Assembly (NCBI GenBank): GCA_963662525.1
Contig: OY759717.1
Coordinates: 558,001-622,000, forward strand
DNA: 64,000 nt
Source of the DNA: CAZSDU01 sp963662525
Lineage (GTDB): Bacteria; Bacteroidota; Bacteroidia; Bacteroidales; FEN-979
Direction of reading: 5' to 3'
Position numbers and translations under genes: made by a program. How positions within the stretch are numbered: position 1 is the first letter of the stretch; each line of letters starts with the position of its first letter. Under the pieces are notes generated by a model that saw only the letters and a list, made by a program, of their open reading frames with translations, was not told the origin of the DNA and made no database searches. This document shows positions 17,488 through 26,344 of the stretch, piece after piece.

Positions 17488-18745
17488 TTTTTTCAGGGAG
17501 GCGTTAAGTGAACATACCATAACTCCTTCCTCAGCTGCAAAGGCAGCATTTTTGAAGGAAACTGAAACGTCCATCCAGAAAAAACCGAGGAACGGAAAGC
17601 GGATCATTTACCTGTCGCTCATTTTACTGCTCAGCATTTCAGGGGTACTCCTGTACTTCGTTAATAATAGTGAAGACAAAATGATTTTTGAGGTTGAGAA
17701 AACAGTTCCTACCCTCATCTCCCCTGGCCCTGCAGCAATATTGCAGCAGGAAAGTACGACCTTAGCAGAACAAAAAACAAATCCTACTTTAGAAAATGAA
17801 AAACCAAAGAAGTTACTATCAACAAACGAAATACAACGCACTGAAAATGTTCAGGAAGCTGCATTAATAATTGTTGAAAAAGAATCACCGGTAAATGTTA
17901 TGGGGGAAGGGAGCAGTAAGATTGAAAATCAGACTAATGACAGTCTTCAAACAGCATTCAATGAAAACCCGGAACTGCCCTACATAAAACCGGATAGTAT
18001 TCTGCCTGAACCGACCATAATACCCGAGAAAACATCAAAAAAAGAATTTCATGACAGGGAATGGAGACTAAGTACAGGACTATATTATGCTCCGGAATGG
18101 ATGTTCAACACCATGGAAGGAACGAAACCTGTGACAAACTTCGGTATTGAAGGTACCTTTCTTTTTGGCCGTTATTCTGTGCGAACCGGTGTCGGACTAT
18201 CTGTTTCCAAAGGAACAAACCAATTAGCCATTGAGTACAAGGATTATCTTGGAAGTTATCTCAGGCTGGATTCCATGACATTTGCCTGGGACAAAGAACA
18301 TTATTACCTGATTCCGACATATTTCCTTACCAATCAGGATGTTTTTGACAGCCTGATGAAACTGGACAATGCAAAAATCATCAAGCGGTATACTTATTTA
18401 CAGGTTCCATTAATACTCGGTTATGATTTTTACAGAACGGAAAAATTCTCTATTGGCGTAAGATTAGGACCTGTACTGTCTGTTTTAATGAGCTCAAAGA
18501 CCATCAGCAATCCATATGAGCCAGGGAAAAAGCAAATTCTGAGTATTAATAATATTACGCCTGAACAACTTAACCTGAACTGGCAGATCCTGGCTGGGTT
18601 CAATGCCACCTACCGGTTTGGAAAACGTTTTGGGATTGAACTCGAACCCTTCGGCAAATACTATTTTAACTCCGTTTATGAGTATTCAGGAGGAACAAAG
18701 CCCTGGTCAATAGGGATCCGGGGAGCAGTTTTTATTAATTTTTAG
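17459..18745 (+). CDS. Anti-sigma-like transmembrane protein fused to a C-terminal beta-barrel-like domain
   Basis: 428 residues. Residues 1-45 are hydrophilic (PIDDFFREALSEHTITPSSA), like the cytoplasmic part of Bacteroidota ECF-associated proteins. Residues about 48-67 form one membrane helix (IIYLSLILLLSISGVLLYFV). Residues 70-195 are a low-complexity Glu/Thr/Pro/Asn-rich linker. From about residue 200 the sequence alternates aromatic and polar strands (WRLSTGLYYAPEWMF, FGIEGTFLFGRYSVRTGVGL, WSIGIRGAVFINF) and ends in Phe, the signature of an outer-membrane barrel (PorT/OmpA-type). It overlaps the sigma gene by 29 bp. I infer an anti-sigma regulator reaching from cytoplasm to outer membrane; the alternative is a barrel exported after removal of an unusual leader. 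Confidence 0.82.
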   Translation: MKKNSHPIDDFFREALSEHTITPSSAAKAAFLKETETSIQKKPRNGKRIIYLSLILLLSISGVLLYFVNNSEDKMIFEVEKTVPTLISPGPAAILQQESTTLAEQKTNPTLENEKPKKLLSTNEIQRTENVQEAALIIVEKESPVNVMGEGSSKIENQTNDSLQTAFNENPELPYIKPDSILPEPTIIPEKTSKKEFHDREWRLSTGLYYAPEWMFNTMEGTKPVTNFGIEGTFLFGRYSVRTGVGLSVSKGTNQLAIEYKDYLGSYLRLDSMTFAWDKEHYYLIPTYFLTNQDVFDSLMKLDNAKIIKRYTYLQVPLILGYDFYRTEKFSIGVRLGPVLSVLMSSKTISNPYEPGKKQILSINNITPEQLNLNWQILAGFNATYRFGKRFGIELEPFGKYYFNSVYEYSGGTKPWSIGIRGAVFINF

Positions 18746-18748
18746 CAG

Positions 18749-18785
18749 GCAGGCAACTTTTTTCAAATTCCGGGTTTAAAGAATA
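18749..18785 (+). promoter_or_regulatory. Candidate ECF-sigma promoter, copy 2 (before the PKD gene)
   Basis: GCAGGCAACTTTTTT at 18749-18763 and GGGTTTAAAGAATA at 18772-18785 align without gaps to copy 1 at 16836-16872: all 15 bases of the first block, and 11 of the 15 bases counted from the first G of the second block. It starts 3 bases after the stop of the barrel gene and ends 24 bases before ATG 18810. Confidence 0.6.
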
Positions 18786-18809
18786 TGAAACCCATTAAAA
18801 CAATCAACC

Positions 18810-21029
18810 ATGAAAAAACTCATTCTTCCATTGATTTTTCTGCTACTGGTTCTTCCAGCCATGTCACAACTGACCCTCTCTGTGAATGGAACTGTTTATG
18901 AAACTGTCACCGGAAATCCAATTCCCAACCATGAAGTATTCATTCAGAATGACTCTTCAGGCTGGTTCTTTTACCATACTGTTTATACCAATGACAGTGG
19001 ATTTTATGCTGACACTATCACTTTACTTGGTGGAGGGACTCAGGGTAACCTTACTGTCAGTACTATGGATTGCCAGAATTATTTTCACCAGCAAATCTTC
19101 ACCTATAGCCCGAATCTTACGAACTTTACTGCTGATTTTACGATTTGTAATGCTGTTGATTCCTGCCAGGCCGGATACCTTTACCTGCAGCAGCAAGGGT
19201 TATCTGTACAATTCAGTGATGCTTCCAACGGCGGGGGAACAACGCGCTTCTGGTCTTTTGGCGACGGATCATCATCAACCCTGATGAATCCGGTTCATGT
19301 TTATGCACAACCTGGGTACTATATTGTTTCCCTGACTATCGGGGATCTTGGAACTACTTGCTACGACTCAATTTCATCTACTATTTATGTTTATCCTAAC
19401 GGGAACGTTTGTCATGCTGATTTTTCTGTTTATCCTGATAGTACCTCTCAGTACACGTATAATTTCGTCAATCAATCCACCGGCAACCTGGTTTCCTGGT
19501 ATTGGAATTTTGGTGACGGAAGTACATCAGCCCAGCAATCTCCGGCACATACTTATGCCAATGCAGGTATTTACATGGTTTGCCTGACGGTTCAGGGAGC
19601 AGATTCTTCCTGCTTTGATACCCGTTGCGACACGCTTTATGTAGGTAATGGAACCGGTTGCCAAGCTCAATATTCCTATTATCCGGATTCTTTATTGAAT
19701 ACTTATGGTGTGCAGTTTATCGATCTATCGACTTATTCAGGAAATCCAACAACATGGTTCTGGTCTTTCGGCGATGGGTTGTATTCATATCTGAAGAACC
19801 CGCTTCATTATTTCCCTTCATCTGGCACTTATTATGTTTGTCTCACCTTAAGCAGCGGGAATTGCACCAGTACCTGGTGCTCCAATGTAACGATCGGAGA
19901 CACCACGGGCTGTGCAAGTTACTTTATTTATTCCAAGGCAGGCTTATCGGTCAATTTCCAAGGGTTCATGGTTAACAGCAATCCGGCCAGTTATCAATGG
20001 TCATTTGGAGATGGCCAGGGTGGTGAGGAACAAAACATCATACATGAATATGCTTCACCTGGCATCTATTACGTGAATCTGACCACCATGGAAGACAGCA
20101 CCAACTGCCAGTATTCCAGTTCCACAACAATCATGGTAGGAGACAGCGTTGAGTATCATCAGATTTATGGGCAGGTTTTTGCCGGAAACTTCCCGATAAC
20201 CGATGGACTTGCCATGCTCTTCTCGGTTGATACAACGAATAGCTCTAATCCTTTCATTGATATCAGTTACATTGATTCTATGGGCATCTACTATTTTTCC
20301 ATGGTTCCGGCTGGAAATTACGTAGTCTATGCCATGCCAATGGATTCCAATGGATATTTGCCCACTTATTACGGAGATGTGCTTTATTGGGAGGAGGCAA
20401 CAATTATTCAGGCTGGTCAGGCCGAAAATCCATGCAATATCCACCTGCTGACTGCCGGGAACATGGCCGCCGGGAATGGTAATATAAACGGATTGATCAG
20501 CAATGGAGAACAAAGGTCAGGCATGCTTGATAAAATCACCATGCAACTGATGGATGCCGGGGGCAATATGATTTCCTTCGACAAGGTCAATACTCAGGGA
20601 GATTTTATCTTCCCCTCGCTGGAATTCGGAAAATATTTCGTTCATGCAGAAATTGCAGGCATTACAAGTGATGTTATCCAAGTCACTCTTTCACAGGAAT
20701 CGCCTTCTGCAATTATCAATATGACGCTCTCCGGAAAACAGATCCAGGGTATTTCCGAAGTTCCGCCTGCCTTTGAAGCAGGGGTTATTTACCCAAACCC
20801 GGTGACTGAGCTTGCCCATTTATCAATACTAACAAAGTCATCCTTCCCTGTGATAGTTGAATTATACTCCATGACCGGAAAAATGGTTTACACAACCGGA
20901 AAAATGGCAGAAACAGGGGAGACTCAATTAAGTATTCCGGTTTCATCATTGCCCGTCGGCATTTATACCTTGCGAATTTATTCTGATAATGGAACCAGCA
21001 TTACCCGAAAGCTTCTTAAAATTCAATAA
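18810..21029 (+). CDS. Secreted PKD-repeat protein with type IX secretion sorting domain
   Basis: 739 residues. A signal peptide (MKKLILPLIFLLLVLPAMSQ) is followed by a carboxypeptidase-regulatory-like beta-sandwich (residues about 22-95). Four PKD domains carry WSFGDG or WNFGDG at about residues 147, 230, 316 and 396. A second Cna/CarboxypepD-like domain (about 453-650) precedes a C-terminal T9SS type A sorting domain (from about 662, VIYPNPVTELAH ... LPVGIYTLRIYS ... KLLKI). Paired cysteines recur in each PKD unit. It should be exported by Sec, moved across the outer membrane by T9SS, and attached to or released from the surface. No catalytic domain is seen, so an adhesin or structural role is the best guess. 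The upstream motif links it to the ECF sigma gene. Confidence 0.93.
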   Translation: MKKLILPLIFLLLVLPAMSQLTLSVNGTVYETVTGNPIPNHEVFIQNDSSGWFFYHTVYTNDSGFYADTITLLGGGTQGNLTVSTMDCQNYFHQQIFTYSPNLTNFTADFTICNAVDSCQAGYLYLQQQGLSVQFSDASNGGGTTRFWSFGDGSSSTLMNPVHVYAQPGYYIVSLTIGDLGTTCYDSISSTIYVYPNGNVCHADFSVYPDSTSQYTYNFVNQSTGNLVSWYWNFGDGSTSAQQSPAHTYANAGIYMVCLTVQGADSSCFDTRCDTLYVGNGTGCQAQYSYYPDSLLNTYGVQFIDLSTYSGNPTTWFWSFGDGLYSYLKNPLHYFPSSGTYYVCLTLSSGNCTSTWCSNVTIGDTTGCASYFIYSKAGLSVNFQGFMVNSNPASYQWSFGDGQGGEEQNIIHEYASPGIYYVNLTTMEDSTNCQYSSSTTIMVGDSVEYHQIYGQVFAGNFPITDGLAMLFSVDTTNSSNPFIDISYIDSMGIYYFSMVPAGNYVVYAMPMDSNGYLPTYYGDVLYWEEATIIQAGQAENPCNIHLLTAGNMAAGNGNINGLISNGEQRSGMLDKITMQLMDAGGNMISFDKVNTQGDFIFPSLEFGKYFVHAEIAGITSDVIQVTLSQESPSAIINMTLSGKQIQGISEVPPAFEAGVIYPNPVTELAHLSILTKSSFPVIVELYSMTGKMVYTTGKMAETGETQLSIPVSSLPVGIYTLRIYSDNGTSITRKLLKIQ

Positions 21030-21051
21030 AAGAGCCTACTGATTAATCATG

Positions 21052-21082
21052 AAAGCTACTCCTTTTTGGGGTAGCTTTTTTT
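21052..21082 (+). terminator. Rho-independent terminator of the PKD gene
   Basis: AAAGCTACTCC (21052-21062) pairs with GGGGTAGCTTT (21068-21078) across a 5-base loop, with one G-T wobble, and runs into a T tract ending at 21082. The T tract shares bases with the -33 element of the gcvP promoter. Confidence 0.9.
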
Positions 21083-21110
21083 GTTTTCTTCTATAATCTT
21101 GATACTTTTG
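21080..21110 (+). promoter_or_regulatory. Primary promoter of gcvP
   Basis: TTTG (21080-21083), exactly 19 bases, TACTTTTG (21103-21110): a full match to the Bacteroidota -33/-7 consensus. It ends 35 bases before the gcvP ATG. Confidence 0.75.
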
Positions 21111-21145
21111 TAGCTCCATTAAAATTCCTGAAAAATCTAATTCCT

Positions 21146-24004
21146 ATGATAACCAACAATTTTGCTCGACGCCACAATGGTCCATTCGGTAATGAAATCG
21201 GACAGATGCTTGAAAAAACCGGAGTTACCTCCATGGAACAACTGATTTCCCAGACTGTTCCATCCAGTATTCATATGAAAACGCCTTTGGATTTGCCAAA
21301 AGGTCTGAATGAATACCAGTACCTCAACCATATAAAAGATATCGGTTCCAGGAACAAACTTTATAAGACATATATCGGGATGGGCTATTACAACACCATC
21401 ACACCCGGGGTAATCCTCCGGAACATTCTGGAGAATCCGGGCTGGTACACCGCTTATACGCCCTATCAGGCAGAAATTTCCCAGGGACGTCTGGAAGCAT
21501 TATTGAATTTTCAGACCATGGTCGCAGACTTTACCGGGTTGCCGATTGCCAATGCATCCTTGCTCGATGAAGGGACTGCAGCTGCAGAAGCCATGATCAT
21601 GCTTTTCAACAGCCGTTCCCGGGATGCTGTTAAAAGAAATGCCAACCAATTTTTTGTTTCGGCCGATCTCTTCCCTCAGACTATTGATGTTATCAAAACA
21701 AGGGCCATGCCACTTGGTATTGAGCTCATCTTTGGAAAACATTCGGATTTCGAATTTCAGGACAAAGTGTTTGGAGTGATCATTCAATATCCTGACCAGG
21801 TTGGCCAGGTAAACGATTATAAAAAATTCGTTGAAAAAGCCCATCAAAATGGTAGCGCTGTAGCTGTTGCTTCCGATTTATTAAGTTTAGCTTTGCTTAC
21901 TCCTCCGGGTGAGTGGGGTGCCGATGTGGTTTTGGGTTCTACCCAGCGTTTCGGTATTCCCATGGGATACGGTGGCCCTCATGCTGCCTTCTTTGCCACC
22001 AAGGAAGAATACAAACGTCAGATCCCTGGTCGTATAATCGGCATTTCTATTGATGCAAACGGAAACCGGGCATTGAGAATGGCTTTGCAAACACGCGAGC
22101 AGCATATCAAGCGAGAAAAAGCGACATCAAATATATGTACTTCCCAGGTTCTCCTGGCCGTGATGGCAGGAATGTACTCGGTATATCATGGTCCAAAAGG
22201 AATCCGACAGATTGCCAGGCACATTAATATCCTTACCGGGGTTTTGGCTCAGGAAGCATTGAAATACGGATACCGTCAGCTGAATACTCATTTTTTTGAT
22301 ACTGTACTGATCGAATTACCCGATGGTGTTTCCATGGAAAGCATCCGGAAACCAGCATTGGAAAATAAAATGAACCTCCGGTATATTGATTCGAATCATA
22401 TTGGTATCAGTGTGGATGAAACCACAGAATTAGCAGATATCAATATCCTGATCGGAATTCTTGCCAAAGCGAATGGGCGGGCCTATTCAGAATTCATCTG
22501 TGATCCCAAAGAATGTGAGCAAATCACAACGATACCCATGGGACTTAGCCGCACATCAGGTTATCTGAGTCACAAGGTATTTAACAGTTATCATTCGGAA
22601 ACGGAGATGATGCGTTATATTAAAAAACTTGAAATCAAGGATCTGGCGTTGAACCGTTCCATGATACCCCTGGGCTCCTGCACGATGAAACTGAATGCAG
22701 CCTCTGAACTTTTCGCCCTGAGCTATCCTGAATTTGGTGGCATTCATCCATTCGTACCAAAAGATCAGGCAGAAGGCTACCAGTATATGATCCGGAATCT
22801 GGCCTCCGATCTATGCACGATTACAGGGTTTGACTCAATTTCCTTCATGCCGAATTCAGGTGCGGCCGGGGAATATGCCGGCTTGCTGGTCATTCGCCAG
22901 TATCATCTAAGCCGTGGTGATGTCCACCGGGATGTTTGTATTATTCCTGCTTCAGCCCATGGCACCAACCCAGCCAGTGCTGCAATGTGTGGAATGAAGG
23001 TAGTTGTAGTTAAATGCGATGAAAAAGGGAACATCGACATCAGCGACCTGAAGGAAAAAGCAGCACAGTCCAAAGACACCCTTGCTGCCCTGATGGTAAC
23101 ATATCCTTCAACCCATGGTGTTTTTGAGGAGGAAATCCTTGAGATCATTGAGATCATACACCAGAATGGCGGTCAGGTATATATGGATGGGGCCAACATG
23201 AATGCCCAGGTAGGACTGACGAATCCAGGCATTATCGGGGCAGACGTTTGTCATTTGAACCTGCATAAAACTTTTGCCATACCTCATGGCGGTGGTGGTC
23301 CCGGTGAAGGCCCGATTGCCGTAGCCAAACACCTGAGTCCCTTCCTTCCCAAGCATGTGGAAGTTGAAACGGGCGGTGAGCAAGGCATTACGGCTGTAGC
23401 TTCCGGGCCTTACGGAAGCGCATTGATACTCACTATCTCTTATGCTTATATTAAACTCATGGGTGGAGAAGGACTTACGGAAGCTACCAAAATGGCCATT
23501 CTCAATGCCAACTATATCAAATCATGTTTGGAACCCTATTATCCCATTCTGTATTCAGGTAAAAATGGCCGCTGTGCGCATGAAATGATCGTTGATTGCA
23601 ACGGGATTTCGAGACAGACCGGGATCGGGGCCATCGATATTGCCAAACGACTGATGGATTATGGATTCCACGCGCCAACAGTTGCATTTCCCGTACATGG
23701 TACCCTGATGGTAGAACCCACAGAAAGTGAGCCCTATTATGAACTGAACCGTTTCATCGAAGCGATGATATCGATTAAGGGAGAAATTGATGACATTGCT
23801 TCAGGAAAAGATGATAAAGTCATCAATGTCATCATGAAAGCGCCCCATACCGTGCAAATGGTTTCCGCTGATACCTGGGAACTTCCTTATTCCAGGCAGA
23901 AAGCTGCATTTCCGATGCCATGGTCAACGGAAGACAAATACTGGCCAACCGTCACCAGGATTGACGATGCATTTGGAGACCGGAATCTGACTTGTACAGC
24001 TTGA
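21146..24004 (+). CDS. gcvP: Glycine dehydrogenase (decarboxylating), P-protein
   Basis: 952 residues, the single-chain form with both halves fused. It is the PLP-dependent component of the glycine cleavage system, which decarboxylates glycine and passes the aminomethyl group to lipoyl-H protein. The N-terminal half starts with FARRHNGP and contains YTPYQAEISQGRLEALLNFQ. The C-terminal half carries the PLP lysine in LNLHKTFAIPHGGGGPG (Lys708). The gene has its own promoter. H-protein and T-protein genes are not in this window; a dihydrolipoamide dehydrogenase gene lies 2.3 kb downstream. Confidence 0.97.
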   Translation: MITNNFARRHNGPFGNEIGQMLEKTGVTSMEQLISQTVPSSIHMKTPLDLPKGLNEYQYLNHIKDIGSRNKLYKTYIGMGYYNTITPGVILRNILENPGWYTAYTPYQAEISQGRLEALLNFQTMVADFTGLPIANASLLDEGTAAAEAMIMLFNSRSRDAVKRNANQFFVSADLFPQTIDVIKTRAMPLGIELIFGKHSDFEFQDKVFGVIIQYPDQVGQVNDYKKFVEKAHQNGSAVAVASDLLSLALLTPPGEWGADVVLGSTQRFGIPMGYGGPHAAFFATKEEYKRQIPGRIIGISIDANGNRALRMALQTREQHIKREKATSNICTSQVLLAVMAGMYSVYHGPKGIRQIARHINILTGVLAQEALKYGYRQLNTHFFDTVLIELPDGVSMESIRKPALENKMNLRYIDSNHIGISVDETTELADINILIGILAKANGRAYSEFICDPKECEQITTIPMGLSRTSGYLSHKVFNSYHSETEMMRYIKKLEIKDLALNRSMIPLGSCTMKLNAASELFALSYPEFGGIHPFVPKDQAEGYQYMIRNLASDLCTITGFDSISFMPNSGAAGEYAGLLVIRQYHLSRGDVHRDVCIIPASAHGTNPASAAMCGMKVVVVKCDEKGNIDISDLKEKAAQSKDTLAALMVTYPSTHGVFEEEILEIIEIIHQNGGQVYMDGANMNAQVGLTNPGIIGADVCHLNLHKTFAIPHGGGGPGEGPIAVAKHLSPFLPKHVEVETGGEQGITAVASGPYGSALILTISYAYIKLMGGEGLTEATKMAILNANYIKSCLEPYYPILYSGKNGRCAHEMIVDCNGISRQTGIGAIDIAKRLMDYGFHAPTVAFPVHGTLMVEPTESEPYYELNRFIEAMISIKGEIDDIASGKDDKVINVIMKAPHTVQMVSADTWELPYSRQKAAFPMPWSTEDKYWPTVTRIDDAFGDRNLTCTA

Positions 24005-24007
24005 TTT

Positions 24008-24044
24008 AGTTGGTGAGTTGGTGAGTTGGTGAGCTGGTGAGTTG
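24008..24044. repeat. 8-bp tandem repeat, unit AGTTGGTG
   Basis: Four and a half copies of AGTTGGTG lie just after the gcvP stop; the fourth copy has one change (AGCTGGTG). They fill the gap between the convergent gcvP and esterase genes. Confidence 0.9.
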
Positions 24045-24051
24045 AATTTGG

Positions 24052-25008
24052 CTAATTCACTGTTTTTATTATCCAGGAAGATATTTCTTCGATGGCAGTT
24101 TTTGCCTGTTTCAGGATTCCCAGGTAGCTTAAAAAGCCATGCATCATATCCTTGTACACAGATATTTTCACCGGAACCCCATCATTTCTGAGTTTTTCAC
24201 CATATGCAATTCCTTCATCCAGCAATAAATCATATGCTGAAACAAGGATCAGGGCCGGAGGTAATCCTTTACAGGATGACACCTTTAAAGGGGCAACATA
24301 GGGATTGACAGCATCCGCCGGATCAGCAAGATATTGACTCCAGAACCAGATCATTTCTTTGCGTGTCAGGATATAGTCATCACCCAATTCACGATATGAT
24401 CTCTTTTCAGGCCAATAGTAATCCGTAGCCGGGTAAATCATTACCTGTCCCGCTAATTCCGGTCCATTTTTATCCTTTAATTGCAAGGCTGTTACTGCTG
24501 CGAGGTTACCTCCTGCACTATCTCCTGCAACGACAACTCTGGCAGGGTCTCCATGCAGGCTGGCTGCATTTTTAAATACCCATTCAGTGGCTGATAAACA
24601 GTCGTCAACCGCGGCCGGAAATTTATTTTCAGGGGCAAGACGGTACGCCACTGAAACAACGATACAGTGCGCTTCCTTACAGAGATGGGTACAGATAGAA
24701 TCATAGGAATCGAGTCCAAAAAGAACCCAGCCTCCGCCATGAAAATAAACCACTAAAGGGAAAGGACCATTGCCGGAAGGGGTATAGATCCTGAGTGGTA
24801 TATCTCCTCCCGGACCTGGTATTGGAATATTCCTGGTGGAACCGACAGGACTGAGCGGAATCCTCATTTGTGAGAATCGTGAATCAATTTGCTGGCGGGC
24901 AATTTCCACAGGCAGTATACCTAAAGGAGAGTCACCGGCGGCAATAATGGCAGTAAGGAGAGCTTTTGCTTTTGGATCGAGAGGCATGAGAAATTTACAT
25001 TTGGTCAA
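24052..25008 (-). CDS. Alpha/beta hydrolase, HSL-type esterase
   Basis: 318 residues. The oxyanion motif HGGGW (residues 90-94) and nucleophile elbow GDSAGGN with Ser164 place it in the hormone-sensitive-lipase esterase family; the acid is expected in SAYDLLLDEG and the base in MMHGFLSYLG. There is no signal peptide, so it is cytoplasmic. It probably hydrolyses short-chain esters; the natural substrate is unknown. ATG 25008 overlaps the 3' end of the PLP lyase gene by 14 bp; an internal ATG at 24987 (MPLDPKAK) is a plausible alternative start 7 bases after that gene's stop. Confidence 0.9.
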   Translation of the reverse strand: MTKCKFLMPLDPKAKALLTAIIAAGDSPLGILPVEIARQQIDSRFSQMRIPLSPVGSTRNIPIPGPGGDIPLRIYTPSGNGPFPLVVYFHGGGWVLFGLDSYDSICTHLCKEAHCIVVSVAYRLAPENKFPAAVDDCLSATEWVFKNAASLHGDPARVVVAGDSAGGNLAAVTALQLKDKNGPELAGQVMIYPATDYYWPEKRSYRELGDDYILTRKEMIWFWSQYLADPADAVNPYVAPLKVSSCKGLPPALILVSAYDLLLDEGIAYGEKLRNDGVPVKISVYKDMMHGFLSYLGILKQAKTAIEEISSWIIKTVN

Positions 25009-26185
25009 GGCAGGATTTTATTTTTTTCCAGGTATCTTCAATATCGTTGTCGAGGCCAACAGAGAAACGGACAAGTCCTTCGGACAAACCCATTTCACGC
25101 TGAATTTCCTCGGGGACTTCAGAGGATGTGCTTTTTCCTGAATTGCTGAACAATGTTTTAAAATAACCCAGACTCACTGCCAGATAGCCAACCCCGGCAA
25201 GTTCCATCATTTCCATTAGTTTAATGGCGCGTTCCGATGTGACCATGTCGATGGCGATGAGTCCGCTATAACCAAACTCCGGATTCATCATGGCTTTCAA
25301 TTCTTCATGACCTTTATTTCCGGGAAGCCCCGGGTAGTTGATGGGGACCCCGTAAGCCTTAAATTTTTCAGCCAGGTACAAAGCATTCCGGCTATGTTGT
25401 TTCATGCGAATATGCAAGGTGTGGAGATTTTTCAGGATACTTGAGGAACGCAAAGGATCAAGTGCAGGACCCAGCAACATGGCTGTACCGGCATTTACAT
25501 CGCTGAGGGAGTCAATAAATGCTTTGGAAGCACAGATTGCTCCTGCAACGCAATCATTTTTACCATTGATAAATTTCGTCATGGAATAAACAACAACATG
25601 CACCCCAAAGGAAGCCGGAGCAACGATCAACGGGGTAAATGTATTATCTACAACGAGTTTAAGATTATTTTCATTGGCCATTTTTACCAATGCAGGAAGG
25701 TCTGAAATCTGCAGTAATGGATTGGTCATGGTCTCTGTATAGATCATCCTGGTGTTTGGCCTGATTGCCTTTCGTACATCCTCCAGCCTGGTGATATCCA
25801 CGAAAGAAACTTCAATGTTGAATTTCTTGATATAATTATTCAGGAAGGCAAAGGTTCCGCCATAGGTGGTCATGCTGCAAACGATGTGGTCACCGCTGCT
25901 ACAGATCTGAAGGATAGCGCAGGTTATGGCAGCCATACCGGAAGCGGTTACCCAGGCTGATTCCGTTCCTTCCATGGCAGCCAAAGCATCAGCCAGGTAC
26001 TTATTGCTGGGATTCCAATGACGTGAATAAAGAAAACACCCCTCAGCTTCCCCATGAAAAGTATCAACCATGGTTTTTGCCTGCATGAAGGTGAAAGTTG
26101 CAGAATCGCATATGGATGGATTAACATCTCCGTATTCTCCAAATTGAAGGAGGTCGAAAAGCCGGGTTGAAGGATCTTTTTTCAT
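24995..26185 (-). CDS. Cys/Met-metabolism PLP-dependent lyase (methionine gamma-lyase/cystathionine gamma-lyase type)
   Basis: 396 residues from ATG 26185; upstream in-frame codons extend the frame to 26413 but lie in a promoter-like region and over the divergent lpdA start. PLP lysine is Lys204 in VVYSMTKFINGKND. Other fold-type-I features are YSRHWNPSNKYLADALAAMEG, ASGMAAI and LVVDNTFTPL. The family includes cystathionine gamma-synthase, gamma- and beta-lyases and methionine gamma-lyase; the sequence alone does not pick one. It is cytoplasmic and probably cotranscribed with the esterase gene. Confidence 0.92.
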   Translation of the reverse strand: MKKDPSTRLFDLLQFGEYGDVNPSICDSATFTFMQAKTMVDTFHGEAEGCFLYSRHWNPSNKYLADALAAMEGTESAWVTASGMAAITCAILQICSSGDHIVCSMTTYGGTFAFLNNYIKKFNIEVSFVDITRLEDVRKAIRPNTRMIYTETMTNPLLQISDLPALVKMANENNLKLVVDNTFTPLIVAPASFGVHVVVYSMTKFINGKNDCVAGAICASKAFIDSLSDVNAGTAMLLGPALDPLRSSSILKNLHTLHIRMKQHSRNALYLAEKFKAYGVPINYPGLPGNKGHEELKAMMNPEFGYSGLIAIDMVTSERAIKLMEMMELAGVGYLAVSLGYFKTLFSNSGKSTSSEVPEEIQREMGLSEGLVRFSVGLDNDIEDTWKKIKSCLDQM

Positions 26186-26212
26186 TGTAGTTATGTTGTT
26201 AATTATTGACAG

Positions 26213-26220
26213 CAAAATTA
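26213..26220 (-). promoter_or_regulatory. Putative -7 box for the PLP lyase gene
   Basis: TAATTTTG on the minus strand matches TAnnTTTG, 27 bases before ATG 26185. It supports that start over longer alternatives. Confidence 0.4.
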
Positions 26221-26344
26221 CAATATTGGTTTGATCAATGCTACTAATATAACTTTTCGTCAGTGATTTTCCTGAAATAAGCAGGGGTAATAGCTTTAAA
26301 AGAGTATCTTTTGTATCTTCGCAGATTCTAAAAATCCGAAATTT

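Noticed and set aside
19240..20080. PKD repeats as a possible DNA-level tandem duplication
   Set aside because: The four domains match at the WxFGDG motif but differ widely in nucleotide sequence, so they are ancient domain repeats.
24008..24044. Possible CRISPR-like array
   Set aside because: The unit is only 8 bp with no spacers; it is a simple tandem repeat.
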